Assembly (NCBI GenBank): GCA_014898425.1
Contig: RCSZ01000004.1
Coordinates: 1,302,001-1,366,000, forward strand
DNA: 64,000 bases
From: Botryotinia globosa
Taxonomy: Eukaryota; Ascomycota; Leotiomycetes; Helotiales; Sclerotiniaceae
Direction: 5' to 3'
In this document: positions 34,543 through 46,560 of the stretch, one piece after another
Position numbering within the stretch: the stretch's first letter is position 1
Layout: the number at the start of each line of letters is the position of its first letter
Notes under the pieces: generated by a model
The model's input: the letters and a program-made list of their open reading frames with translations, nothing else
The model's database searches: none
What the model was told of the DNA's origin: nothing
Program-made: the position numbers and the translations under genes

Positions 34543-36386
34543 CTCGAGAAGCCAAATTTATGACGGAACCATCACGAGATGAATGAAATACTAATCCAGC
34601 GTTTTGGGCACAGCAATGAGGGTAACGACGGCGTTGATATAGTAACAGTTCAATCTTTTAAGATATGCCAAGAACATCAGTCTCTACAAACCCAAGACCT
34701 AAATCATTTTCCCCATAACACTTGTGCTCATGATGATGTCAATTTATGCATCAGTGTTTCGTCCCTGCATTGTCAGCACCACTCGGGGACTTTGCCCCTA
34801 AGAAACATTCAAACATTTGGTTACTAGCATGTCTTAGAAAATGATGAGTAATGTCTCGCTCGTGGGAGACTTCGTTCTGCGACTATCACAAGGCCGGCTA
34901 GCAATTGGATAGAATTCAAGAGGGACCATACCTCAGCCTCCTTTTGCCAAGGGGTGGGCGGATTTTTATGTTATACAAACACAACATCTAGATAGCTAGC
35001 TTATCTTGTGCTGACAATAGTGCCATGGCTGTATATTGTGCTTTGTCGCTGAGAGATGATGCGCCAAAAAGCGATTGAATCCTATGATGAGTGAGAGAGA
35101 CGTCAATGTTTGTTTTAACTCTGTGATTAAAATATATATTTATCGTGTAATTGAGCTCCAAAATTACCATGCCGCACAACATACTGGACTGGGTTATCTT
35201 GGTGAAGGAGCCACGTGCCAATGAGGATGAACTCTTCCTTTTTTTAGAGAGTAATTTCCCTACCTAGCTAGGTAAGACTTTTACTACTTTGTACTAAATC
35301 ATTCATCAGCCCTACCCTACCCGATTACCTTTTACAGCCGTTCTTGAACATCCTGTTGATCTTTCCCGATTTGAATTTGATAGAGAATCGAGGGACAATG
35401 AGATAATTAGTGAGATATAATGAGGCTCGGCCATGATTAATAATTGCCCCTGCCAGCCTGCCCAGCTGCCCAGAGGATATGACGGTGATTTAATCGCATA
35501 ACTACCTACCTACCTAAGTAACTAGCTAAGTAACCAACTAACTCACTAACTAATAACTAGGTGAACTCAATAATTTCCAAAAGGTACTCGAATATCAGTG
35601 GCTAAATGTGTCAGTTCAGAAGAATCCCGTACCTCCACTACCTATGTACCTACCTACCTACCTACTCTCATGTAGTACTTATATGGATGTAATTGGCATC
35701 GACTGCTGCTGTAACAAGTTCTAAGCGAATAATGCACAGCCCCAGTGAGCCCCTCATAGCAATCGTGACCTCGGGATAGCCTAATCCATACCTAGGTACC
35801 TGCAAAATAATGAAATGATCGCCGCCTCACTTCAAACTCCCAAACTCCCAAATTCTCAAATCTCACTGGCGACATACTTCTTTGATTTCGACACTTTCGG
35901 CTCAGAGATCTTCCTTGATTTAATACGTGCGAAAGTCTCAAGTGACTAAATATAATTCAACTGCTCACCTCGTACTCAACACCGAAAACGAAGACCCACC
36001 TAGTCAATCAACCAAGGCCGTTCATTCAGTCATCTAGGCCAATTCCACCTACCCCACGGAGTTTCTACAAATCTATTAGAACAACAACTCGCAACCACCA
36101 ACACTTTACAACATCATCTCTCTCTACTTGCGATTCTCAAATTTCAGAAGTTCTCCCGCACACCGATACATTCACCCAAAGGTATGTCGACCGAACATCC
36201 AGGCCCCCATTAGGAGGCGCGGAGTTGTTCTCCTTGACTCTTTGAAGCCAAATCGCTGACATCAGTATGTTCCATTCAGCAGCCAATACTCGGACTTTCA
36301 GAACCTTCCTCAAGAGCCGCGCTCTTACTTGCGCCAGATCCGAATTTCCACAGACAGTCCGAATCAATATCTTTAATATTTAGAAG
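34543..36386. other. Intergenic region before NCS-1, with (ACCT)n clusters
   Basis: About 1.8 kb without a supportable gene. Short ACCT/TAGGT simple repeats occur around 35500-35670. The right end (about 36000-36386) is C/A-rich with few G and probably forms the NCS-1 5' leader. Confidence 0.5.
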
Positions 36387-37630
36387 ATGGGTAAATCGTG
36401 AGTACCATATTTCTCTCTCCGCTCCCGAGACTTCCAGCGCAACTTGCACAACATGAACAACGCCAAAAGCCACGAGGCCAATGCACCGATCTCGTCAGTG
36501 TGCACCGCATTTCCGGAAGTCGTTACAAAGTCCGAGTCTCGTCGCTCGATGAATATACAAGATCAGCGACTTTGAAGCCCAGCATAGAGCGATTCGGTAA
36601 GGTATACGATGGACGAGGAGAATATCAATCACCATGACGTCAAATTATGCGCAAATGGCTGAATCGCTTGCACCTCCTTGATTCAGGAACATGCGGGATA
36701 TTTCACATAATCTATTTTTCGCACTGGCAGATAGACTGACTTGTTAAACCTAGTCAATCGAAGCTCTCCGCGGAGCAAATCACTGAACTCCAGAAATCTA
36801 CTCACTTTGATAAGAAGGAATTGCAACAATGGTATAAAGGTGTGCAAAAAACGTAGTCGGCCTCATTGAATGACCACCTAATAATGTGGTCTTTCTAGGT
36901 TTCTTGAAGGACTGCCCTTCTGGGATGCTCACTAAGGAGGAATTCCAAAAGATTTACCGACAATTCTTTCCATTCGGAGACCCATCATCATTTGCGGACT
37001 ACGTGTTCAATGTCTTCGATAGCGACAAGTCAGGTTCAATTGATTTCAAAGAGTTTATTTGCGCCCTCAGTGTGACCAGTCGAGGAAAGATGGAGGACAA
37101 ATTAGACTGGGCATTCCAGCTCTACGACATTGATGGAGATGGAAAGATAAGTTATGAAGAGATGTTAGCGATTGTAGAGGCAATTTACAAGATGGTGAGT
37201 ACCTCTCAACTCCTACCCTTATGATCACGTGGACATATTTGAGGTCTCTATTTGCATTGGGCATGGAACAGCGGTATTTTGCAAGATTTGTCGAGTAAGA
37301 TGGTCTGGTAATGATGCTCCTCATGAGGCGGACTTTCACCCATTACCTAGGCGTCTAGATGATTGTCCTACTTTTATAGGAGCTCATTTCTAGTATCTTT
37401 GTCTCTTGCGTTATTTTGGAATGCGCGAGTACTGATTAGCACTTCTGTAGGTTGGCTCAATGGTCAAACTTCCACCTGATGAGGATACCCCTGAAAAGCG
37501 GGTCAAGAAGATCTTCCGTATGATGGACAAGGATGAGAATGGCAGTCTGGATATGGAAGAATTCAAAGAAGGAAGTAAACGTGATGAGACAATTGTGTCT
37601 GCACTTTCGCTCTACGATGGTCTTGTCTAA
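36387..37630 (+). CDS. NCS1: Neuronal calcium sensor 1 (frequenin)
   Basis: EF-hand Ca2+ sensor that in fungi activates the phosphatidylinositol 4-kinase Pik1 at Golgi membranes. Exons 36387-36397, 36754-36839, 36899-37194 and 37451-37630 join in frame to 190 aa, exactly the family length. The N-terminus MGKSQSKL is a myristoylation signal, encoded mostly by the 11-nt first exon. EF1 is degenerate ([13 protein letters not shown], Cys-Pro as in all frequenins). EF2 ([12 protein letters not shown]), EF3 ([12 protein letters not shown]) and EF4 ([12 protein letters not shown]) are intact. The first intron is long (356 nt); the second donor is the weak GTGTGC. Confidence 0.97.
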
Positions 37631-38524
37631 CGAATCTTCATGGAGGAATCTCTTTTCGGTGCTGAAGGTGCAAAGGGGTGTCAAGAAATTAGATATTTGA
37701 AAGAAGTTTGGGTGGTCTTCTAGATCTCCCCTCTTCTTTGTACTTTGGATCATTTGTACCTTCATCATCATTCGCCAATCATTTGGGCGGTTCGTGTTTT
37801 TGGAAGGAAATGTTTATTGGTAGTTTTAAGCGTTGCGTATGGTACCGGGAAGTTATCTCCTGGATTGGATCCCTAGGATGGATCAATTGATTTACCACGT
37901 ATAGCGGTATAGAATAAAAACTCCTGATGTATCTATCCACTGTCAGTAAAATGCTTTGTGACGTATGTGGATTTGGTATTGGGTGGCTCTTTTCCCTCCT
38001 GCGTGATGTGACGAGAAGACACTGGTTACCGTGGTTATAGCTGGCTCTGTCTCGAATTATAGATATTCAAGAGCTAACAAAGCTCATCCATGATATTCGA
38101 AGTACTCGAAGACGAGTCTTGAATTGAAGGCTTATTAGTTTGTCAGTTCATTCGGCTTTGTTTGGGGGTTTTCTTTTTGTAAATATGACGGTATGGATGC
38201 TTCAGAGCTCAAAACTTCATGTCGGCTTGTATTCACCGGCAACGCGAGAAACACCGTAGCGAAGAATTCACTTCACCTTCTCGTCCAAAGTTCACTTATT
38301 ACCATTGATTTCTACATACAGTATTGAATAGCCTTGCGATAACTGACTTGCTTGATTTCCAAAATTTCTTACAGCACAGAGAATCAACTCTCGACAGATC
38401 AATTACACACACAAAAGCGCACCATCAATAATTTCACATATAGCTTCGTCAACGTCCATCAAATCAAATAATAAACAACACCATCATTCATCTCAAACAA
38501 ACGAGCAAATAATCGCCGCCAACA
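37631..38524. other. Intergenic region NCS-1 / 705-aa orphan
   Basis: About 0.9 kb with no gene. It includes the NCS-1 3' UTR on the left and, from about 38370, a C/A-rich G-poor leader for the next gene. Confidence 0.55.
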
Positions 38525-40642
38525 ATGTCGCTATCCAAACTCTCTATACCCGTTCAACGATGTCCTGCAAATTGCAGAGGCTGTGCGACATTTGCAGCTT
38601 TCGGCGGCGGATACTTTCCTCCTCAAACACCTGGCGGAGCATTGTACCCATGTTATGAATATGCTTTGGCTCTAGGTATTATAGAAGGACCTTCTTCGAG
38701 AACGACTGAGAATGAAGATTTGGTACCTGCTCCATTAGCCATACCTGCTAAGTCGGCGAGACGTCCTACGGGCAAGCCGATTGCTCCTTCTGCTTTTACT
38801 TCTCCTCCTCCTTTGCTCCCCTTCCCTGTGGAAGTGAGCAAGGAAACAAGAAAGAAGATGGAGGAAATAGCCGCCGGGCCATATACATTCGAAGAGAAAG
38901 TCGAGTTGATGACTTTTGAGGCAACTCAAGATCCGCAGTCCGCTGCGTATATGGTGAACTATGCAAGAGCGCACCAGGGCGATGCCTCTGCAGGATCTGC
39001 GATGTCACAAATTGAGAGAGATGCCATGTTTTCTTCCCCTTTATCTAGCATAGGTGTCTATGAAGAGAAAAATGCGACTTATCCTCTGGGTCATAGTTAT
39101 CTGCCACCTGGTGTGATTCCGCTTCCTAGTGATCTTCTCTTTACGATCACGACGTGTGGAGAACGATGCGCCACGAGTTTTGTTGGGATGTACGCGATGC
39201 GGATGCGCGATGCGTTTCAAGCTTCTGGGGTCGATATGCGGGCTCATGAAGTAAGAGGGGAGTGGGAGAAGACAGGGGCGAAGCGATGGTTGTATAGTCT
39301 GGGGATGGACAAGGATAAGGAAAAAGTGAACAAGATTCTCAGGAAGGGGACAGATGTGGTCGTGGCGCAGGATAAAAGGGGGGTTGGTACGTTCAAGTTA
39401 TTGAGGGAATATGAGAATCTTCGCAAGGATATGGAGAGTGAGATAGAGAATGCGTTTCGGGATATAGAGAAAGCGGTTGGAGATTTCCAGGAAGCGGAGG
39501 GCGGTCTCGAGTCATCGGAGCCTCACTCACTGCCTGAAAAGGTTGTGCGAAGAGCGGTTGAGAGAGTGGTACGACAACATTTCGATCCTATCGATTGGCA
39601 AGGCCCAGACCGGGATTGGCTAGGAGCTGATGCTAGCATAGCCACCCTACCACCACGACAGCGACCATTGCAGAGCTGTGGCATTAACGGACTGGTAAGC
39701 GACGACCCGAACGATGAGTCTGCATGCACCAGTTTCGTTCGATTGAACCGTACGAAGCCAATGGATTTTAAATGGTACCACAGGAGCAACGAGTTCGAGA
39801 AACCGAAATATGAATGGCCTCAGCAAGTGAGATGCATTATGAGCAATGGAACAATCCGTGAACGTTCGATGGGTCCATTCTATAACGAAATATCTGATAG
39901 ACTCTCTATGTTGAAGGAGCATTCAATAAAACAGAACATTGCTGCAGAAAACACTCTGCACTTTGTGAATTCATCGTGGCAGTTCATGGCGAAGGGGATG
40001 AATATCTGTGGTTGGTATTGGGACGAAGACAAGCGCATATTGGTAAAAGGGTACAGCGTACAAGATGAATACAAGAAAGATTGTGATCGGATTGACCGAG
40101 AGTTGGATAATTGGAAGGCGATTATCAAAGAAGGGATGGAGACTCCGATCAACACTGGTGATCTTTCCAAGAAGGACCTTCGATATGCTACGATTGGCGA
40201 GCATTTATTGCGACAGTGGAAAGAAGGACCGGGAATCATGGTTATCAAGACTCCTAGTGATGAAAAGATGGAAGGGTCTCTTCTTGCTCCTCACACCACG
40301 GATAACGCTTCGCATATCAACTATCTCAATGCTCGTATTGCCGATGCAACCAGACATCGAGCTGAGATCGAAAGCAAGTGGAATCACGAAACTGCGCCTC
40401 AAGATGTCTTTCAGGCTAGAAGAGATTTGCTTGCACATATAGATGTGTTGGAGGATTTAAAAATCGAGATCGAAGCGCTCAATCGTCAAGAAGAGACAGG
40501 ACAGAGCCCCATTTTCAAAGACAAAAAGACGAGACGAGAGTTGAATTTGTGGGAGAGGGAACGTTCAGAAGAGATGCGGTTGTGGGAAAGACAGCCGGCA
40601 GGTGAAAACAAGGGACAAAGTTCGGGTGCTAGGGCGAAATGA
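38525..40642 (+). CDS. Hypothetical intronless protein (705 aa)
   Basis: Not recognised. A single long open frame with good start context (gccaacaATGtc) follows a C/A-rich leader. Near the N-terminus there is a Cys cluster (CPANCRGC, residues 13-20) and another Cys at about 43, which could bind metal. A Pro/Ala-rich linker follows (about 60-100). The middle is mixed alpha-helical, with LLFTITTCGERCATSF near 200 and a Trp-rich block around 350-410 (DWQGPDRDWLG, FKWYHRSNEFEKPKYEWPQQ) that looks like a folded domain. Helical segments near 560-690 and a charged C-terminus complete it. No transmembrane helix, signal peptide or catalytic motif was identified. Lack of introns in a genome where most neighbours have them is notable. 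Confidence 0.8.
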   Translation: MSLSKLSIPVQRCPANCRGCATFAAFGGGYFPPQTPGGALYPCYEYALALGIIEGPSSRTTENEDLVPAPLAIPAKSARRPTGKPIAPSAFTSPPPLLPFPVEVSKETRKKMEEIAAGPYTFEEKVELMTFEATQDPQSAAYMVNYARAHQGDASAGSAMSQIERDAMFSSPLSSIGVYEEKNATYPLGHSYLPPGVIPLPSDLLFTITTCGERCATSFVGMYAMRMRDAFQASGVDMRAHEVRGEWEKTGAKRWLYSLGMDKDKEKVNKILRKGTDVVVAQDKRGVGTFKLLREYENLRKDMESEIENAFRDIEKAVGDFQEAEGGLESSEPHSLPEKVVRRAVERVVRQHFDPIDWQGPDRDWLGADASIATLPPRQRPLQSCGINGLVSDDPNDESACTSFVRLNRTKPMDFKWYHRSNEFEKPKYEWPQQVRCIMSNGTIRERSMGPFYNEISDRLSMLKEHSIKQNIAAENTLHFVNSSWQFMAKGMNICGWYWDEDKRILVKGYSVQDEYKKDCDRIDRELDNWKAIIKEGMETPINTGDLSKKDLRYATIGEHLLRQWKEGPGIMVIKTPSDEKMEGSLLAPHTTDNASHINYLNARIADATRHRAEIESKWNHETAPQDVFQARRDLLAHIDVLEDLKIEIEALNRQEETGQSPIFKDKKTRRELNLWERERSEEMRLWERQPAGENKGQSSGARAK

Positions 40643-41256
40643 TCTGACAAATGAAGTTGGGTGGAGAGAAGGGATGATGTGAAGTTACGATTCTGCATAA
40701 ATACTAGATTGGACATGGAGTCAGGAAAGATATTTGGACTACATGAACATAAGCGCTGATCAGCGGTAAATTTGGTTTGGTTGTTCCTTTATCGAGGTTG
40801 GTTAAGTTTGCATATATTCATAAGTGCTCGTATTGATGAATATAAATGTGTAATGAATATGCTCTCCTTTTCTTGATGTTTTTTTCTGTCTAGTAGATGG
40901 ATTGACTGTTTGCTTAATGGATTGGGTATCTAATATTGAATCATACATACTTACAATAAAGTGTATAGTTGTCCACGGCGCAGAGTCTGGTATTACAAAA
41001 GAATGTCTATCTTCAGAGTATGCTTTTCTCCCTCTGATGTTCCTTCCAAGTGAAGTGAAGTTGTTGATCAAATACAGCAGGCGGTGTGGCATGATCGATC
41101 CGAGCCGTTTATGGAAGGACCTTCGCTTAGGTAAGCTTATAACCTTATTTCTTAGTTTCCATATCATGTGTCGCCGTGGACCTCGGAGAAGGATTTCCTC
41201 CTAATAAAACATCCTAAACACCACCAAAAGAGACATCCTTGACAACCCAAAACACA
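40643..41256. other. Intergenic region 705-aa orphan / SVF1
   Basis: About 0.6 kb, T/A-rich. It presumably holds the 3' UTR of the upstream gene and the SVF1 promoter. No gene is seen. Confidence 0.55.
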
Positions 41257-42569
41257 ATGAATTGGTTTAAACAGACGTGTGCCTCTCCCTAATTTTTGAT
41301 GAAATCACCTGCTAAAATTCACAGACTCGCAAATGTCGTGGGAACTGAGGAACCAGAGTATGGTTCTGCAGGTATTCGCACGGTAACAGCTCAGGCTGAG
41401 AAAACTCCCTACACCGAGTTGACGAAGACCGATTTGAAGTGGAAGGCTCAAGAGAGTACAAATGTAGAGACTCAGACCTTCTATATGATCTCAGATGAGG
41501 GTAAAGTCGCATCTGTTCAGATGATTTACAACAATGTGGCGTATGTTTAACCCATGCATTTATACGATGCATCACGCGTCAAGGTAACCTTACACTAACG
41601 CCGGATGCAGTGGACTTCGAACAACTTGTCAACTGAATGTCAAAGTATTCAACCACAAAGGCCCAAAACAATCTGACCATCTCTGGCTTTCAGATGCACT
41701 TGAAAACTATGGCTTTGACGAAGAAATGGTTTCGTTCTACGCCGACGGCCTTTCCATCGCTTTGAACGAAGCTGGTGACGAATATACCATCAAAGCAGCT
41801 CGCAATGAGTCTGGACTTGTTAACCTTGTATTCAAACGCGCAGCCCCTGGCTTCCAGGTGGGAGAGAATGGAACCACCTACTACGGTACTGATCCCGCCG
41901 CACCATGGGGAGAGATGAGACATAGATTCTGGCCTCGTTGCACCGTCACCGGTACAATCACTACACCCGAGAAGAACTACGACTTCAAAGGACGCGGAAT
42001 TTTCATTCACGCCATTCAAGGCATGAAGCCTCATCATGCTGCAGCAAAATGGAATTTTGTAACTTTCCAAACACCTACCTACTCCGCTATCATGATGGAG
42101 TTCACAACTCCTGCTTCTTACGGCCACACCTCTGTGAATGTTGGAGGTATTGTAAAGGACGGCGAGATCGTATACGCCGGTGCTACCAACACTGTAAAGC
42201 ATACTGAGTCGAAGGAAGACCCAGAGACTATGTGGCCCGAACCAATCTCAGCTGAGTATAAATGGGAAGGCAAGAGCAAATCTGGGGAATTTTCTGCAGT
42301 TCTCAGTGGACCTCTCGGGGAAAGGACAGACAGAGTTGATATTCTTTCCCACATTCCCAGCTTTATCAAGTCTGTTGTTGGAGGAGTTGTGGGAACCAGA
42401 CCTTTCTGTTACCAGGTAAGCTATCCGGTAGCATTTTACTTTATCAATATTAACATCTTTTTAGTGGGCTATCCCTCCAACCGACTCCCTCGTCCTTAAA
42501 ATTAAGGATGGCGAGACAGCTGTGGAGGAGCAAGGTACCCTCTTTGGTGAATCAACCTTCATCTTGTAG
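41257..42569 (+). CDS. SVF1: Survival factor Svf1 (ceramide-binding lipocalin-like protein)
   Basis: Svf1 supports survival under oxidative stress and diauxic shift, and in yeast carries ceramides between ER and Golgi. Exons 41257-41276, 41325-41540, 41611-42415 and 42465-42569 join in frame (about 381 aa). The 20-nt first exon encodes MNWFKQT, an amphipathic N-terminal start matching the membrane-binding helix known for the family, and runs directly into LANVVGTEEPEYGSAGI. Family hallmarks include DLKWKAQESTNVETQTFYM, FWPRCTVTGTI, GRGIFIHAIQGMKPHHAAAK, and a C-terminus ending LFGESTFIL. Length matches the family. Confidence 0.95.
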
Positions 42570-43232
42570 AAGCAATGCGAATCATTCAGATTCCAGAGAT
42601 TACGAATGGGGCCTCATGATAATATAGAAGTTGGCCAGTGCCCATATTTATAGTTTTGAATACTGCGCATCAACATAACAATCGTTTACGTACTCCTGCT
42701 TTCGCACGAGGAGCCGCGGAGAAGAGCTTTTTATGAGTTCTTCTTTTACTTCCTTTCTCCACGGCTCGTTTCTACAGATTGAGAATGGTTTTAATTGGAT
42801 GATTTTTTGAAAGGGGTACGAATGATATTGGAGGGCTGTTATGGTTCGTTTTAGCTTAGAATATCATTACAGTCTCTTTATGCCTACTCTCATCTCATGG
42901 TGTGATGTGATAGCACGACTCTCCTCCGGACATGGGATGGTATGGGATGGTATTACAAGCAAGATTGTGTGGAAGAAGAAAATAAGTGCAGGTTATATAT
43001 TTGCATGAGATTGAGCTGAAAGTGTATTTGAGTATATCTCTCGTCTCGTGTTCTTGATTAGTTTTCAATTCTATGCTCACAGTCTGACACTCGAATAATG
43101 TGATCTCAAGTGTCCATACAGGAATAGTGAAACAATCTGATAGCATTGAACATTCCCATTCATTTAAATTCTCTCATTTATAAATATTCCATCATAATCC
43201 AATGCATGTCTTCAACTCCCCCAAAGCACCCG
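42570..43232. other. Convergent 3' intergenic region
   Basis: Between the stops of SVF1 (plus) and the Ure2-like GST (minus). T-rich, with no gene seen. Confidence 0.6.
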
Positions 43233-44038
43233 TCAGGCACTCGCAGCAGCCTCCTTCTTCCTCAAAACATCCTCCTTCTTCCTAATAATCTTCTTCACAG
43301 AAGGTCTCTTCATCATTTTCGCATGCCACTTCCAGAAGTGCGGAAAATCCTTCTCCATCTGCAATTCTCCCGCGCGATCGCCAAAAATCCACGGGATCCC
43401 CATGTCCCACGGAATAAACACCAAGTCCGCATATGTACATCTATCACCGACCAACCATTCTCGTCCATGCAGATGTTTGTCCAGTACGTACAAAACTCGT
43501 TTGATCTGATCGAAGTAGCGCTCGGTGGCGCTCTCCAGCTTCTCGCTGCGGTATTTGGCAAACCAGACGGCTTGGCCGTAGTAGGGTCCTTGGCCGGATA
43601 TTTGGAAATGCAGCCATTGTTTTACGTGGTAGCGTTCGGGGAAGGTGGTGTAGGATAGCAGGGCGCAGCGGTCGTAGGTGTCGATGAGGTATTCGATGAT
43701 GGCGCCGGATTTCCAGAGGGTGAGGGAGGTGTTGGGGTCGGTGATGGCGGGGACGCGGCCGTTGGGGTTGAGGGATTCGAAGGGGGGGTTTTGAGGTCGG
43801 TTATTTCTGAGGGGGGCTGGGGTTGATGAAATGAGGGGTGAGGAGGTAGGGAGGAGGGAAGAGATGGTTTTACGAGCCTAGGTATTCGGTGATGTATGGG
43901 ATCTTGAGCTCTTCCAGAATTATGGCCATCTTCCATGGGTTTGGCTCGGTTACTATATTGGTGTCAGTATTGTTTTCGGTCTTTGTATCTCAAGGGCTTC
44001 GACTTACTATGGCTGTAAAGAGTGATTGGCTGAGTCAT
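43233..44038 (-). CDS. Glutathione S-transferase, Ure2-like
   Basis: Predicted cytosolic GST of the fungal Ure2p/GTT subfamily, with conjugating or peroxidase activity. Exons 44038-44008, 43952-43874 and 43806-43233 join in frame to 227 aa. The N-terminal fold reads MTQPITLYSH, then EPNPWKMAIILEELKIPY (the Pro-Trp-Lys signature of Ure2-like GSTs). NPNGRVPAITDPNTSLTLWK and SGAIIEYLIDTYD (glutathione-binding Ser-Gly) follow. The GST_C helices include WLHFQISGQGPYYGQAVWF and the N-capping region GDRCTYADLVFIPWD. There is no prion-like Asn-rich N-domain. Exon-2 splicing uses donor GTAAAA, weaker than usual. Confidence 0.9.
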
Positions 44039-45193
44039 ATTGATGAATTGAGTTGATTTTTAGTATTCAATGTGCGGACAGGTTGTCTTGAATAAGATCT
44101 GAAAAGGAAAAATAAGACAAGCTCATTCTATCTATACAACGATGTCGTTGTAGTCATAGTGATCTCATGTGGAGACTATCTTCTGGGGCCCTCATCAACT
44201 ACCGACGAGCTCGGATGACGGGTAGTGACGAACCTTCCGTATTCCCCGTTGCCAAGAAACATAAACCCTCCGTTGAGCTAGGGAAGATTTTCTGGGTTTC
44301 TTGTAGATAACTTCGTGGTTGATTACACGATCAAGACTTAGGTCTCACAATCTGCGCTCTTAAAAATGTTTGGTGATAATTGTAAATCTACAATTCTATC
44401 ACCGTGGGTCTACAGCTGTAAATCTAACCATTCACTTGTCCATAGAAATCGCCGATGTGAATAGCAGGACTTTTATAAATCCATGAGACCTCCGCAACAA
44501 CTGGACAACGATGTAGGTCTCTTGAGTAACGGGAAAGTGTATATAAGACTCTGATGGCCCATTTCCAGTGCATTAAACTCACAATGAATGAAAATATGAA
44601 CTTAGCTGCAAGCTCCATTCTGAAAAGCATACAGAATTCAGCATGCGTTGCGGGTTACTATCAAGTTACATGTAGCCCTTTCTACTGATCAAGGCTTTCC
44701 GCAAAGAACTTTCCTCGCCGAATTTGTGTGCGTAGGCAACTAGCCATTTTCTTCATATTCTAAGGGAAATTTGAAGCGATTCAAAAAGCACTTGCCCAAT
44801 GTATCGATATCTCCACACTTGATGTCGATGCTGCTGTTGATATTGATGTTGTGAAGAGGTTAGAATTCTGTAGCTGCAGAAGATCAGCCCTGCCACTGGT
44901 GAGTGTATGAATTGAAAGAACATGGGTATCTTGAAAGTTATCACAACAGTTGCTCAAAACTCCAATGATGAGAAATAGAATTTTGATATCAAACAATTGA
45001 AGAACGAGCAAACTATAAAATTTAGCATTTGAGAATCGTTCCATGAGTCCACTAACGTGCTATGATTCACGATGACTAAGCACAAAGGACCACACCAAAC
45101 AGCGAGCTCTCCTTTCTTTCGCATGTCAAATTATCCATCTTACAAGTTAGATAAGTCAACCCCTTTTATATCCAATTCTATGATATTCAGGAT
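44039..45193. other. Divergent intergenic region (Ure2-like GST / HIT hydrolase)
   Basis: About 1.15 kb containing both promoters. No supportable gene is seen. AT-rich. Confidence 0.5.
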
Positions 45194-46035
45194 ATGATCA
45201 TACGCCCAGTATCCCAACGAATACGACTTCCAGTATTTCCATTGCGCAATTTTCAATCCCGCAGCATGACTTCCCCTCCCCACGCCTCCCCCCCCATCCA
45301 CTTTGGGAAATTCGAAGTCACAGATCAGGCAAGTCGGATCCAAGAGCAAGACTCAAATCCCCATGTACAATTCCAGGATTCCTAACCCCATCCTAGGTCT
45401 TCCACAAATCAACCCACTGCTACTGTCTCGTAAACATCAAGCCCATTCTCCCGGGCCACGTGCTCGTAATCCCTTACCAACACCATGCCCGCATGACCGA
45501 TCTCTCACGTGCAGAGCTCGACGATATCTTTTCCACGACGCAGAAAGTGCAGAGAATGCTCGCGTCGCAGTACTTTCCAGGTCGAAATCTCACAGAGGGA
45601 TCGTTTAATATAGCGATCCAAGATGGGCCGGAGAGCGGACAAACGGTACCGCATTTTCACTGTCATGTCATACCGCGAACGAAAGAGAGCGCGTCGATTG
45701 GAGATGGGATTTATGATAAGTTACAGGGAGAGGAGGGGAATGTGGGAGGGGGGCTTTGGGATAGAGATGCCCAGCTGGGGGAGAGACCGGCGCAGAAAGG
45801 AAAATTTCCAAAGGTGGATGAGGGGGATAGGTTGCCGAGAAGGTGAGTCTTCAATTTGTTTCAAATGGTCTTTTCTTGAGTGATTGCTCTTGGCTTGGGA
45901 TTCAAGTGTTTGGACTGTGAGTTACTGATTCATTTTGGATGGTGTAGTGCGGAGGTGATGAACCAGGAAGCCGCTCTTTTTAGAGAACAGATGCAGAAGT
46001 TGGGGTATAGTGAGGTGGAACGACTTGGTCAATAG
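45194..46035 (+). CDS. HNT2: HIT-family dinucleoside polyphosphate hydrolase (FHIT/Hnt2/Aph1)
   Basis: Hydrolyses Ap3A/Ap4A-type dinucleotides. Exons 45194-45328, 45397-45842 and 45948-46035 join in frame to 222 aa. The histidine triad is intact in QTVPHFHCHVIPR (His about 131, 133, 135). FHKSTHCYCLVNIKPILPGH is the FHIT-type N-terminal sheet, and GSFNIAIQDGPESGQ the phosphate-binding region. The first intron has a GC donor (CAG|GCAAGT) with acceptor CATCCTAG. With the upstream ATG at 45194 the first 24 residues are Arg-rich and free of acidic residues (MIIRPVSQRIRLPVFPLRNF), resembling a mitochondrial presequence. The ATG at 45266 (MTSPPHASPP) would give a 198-aa cytosolic form. Which start is used is open. 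Confidence 0.93.
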
Positions 46036-46560
46036 ATAATTCTCAAGTTCGTAAGATTCTCAGCTAGATGATTAGATACTGATGTTTCCACGGCCATTAT
46101 ATCATAAAACCTAGTGATCCCCTAATAGTAAATCCTCATATGAGAATAACCAAGACACAGTATCTAGATTCTTTCCCAATTAGTCAGCGGCAAAAATCAT
46201 CTCTAGACTCTCGCTCTTCTACTACTTACTTATGCTTATGTTTCTGGCCCTATATCAGACCCCGCTCATCCACTGCTTAAGCTTAAATTAACTTAATGAG
46301 GCCTCTGTGTGTGCTTGGCGTTCCTTTGGCTCGATAAATGCCGTTGGGATAACCCTTCTCGTGCTGTCTTCCTGTGTGAATGTTTGAAGGTGTTCAATTC
46401 ACTGTAGGCTTTCCGTTCTATCATCCAGTCAATTTGACAACACCGTCAACCCATACAGTCTTCCATTCATTTCTTCCGCATCTACCAAGCTCACCACAAC
46501 CATCCCAAACACCACCCTCTCAACCACACCACCATCTATCTTCTCACCCCCGCCCAAAAA
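46036..46560. other. Spacer with 3' UTR of the HIT gene
   Basis: About 0.5 kb. The right half (46430-46560) becomes C/A-rich and G-poor, resembling a leader before the ATG at 46561. Confidence 0.5.
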
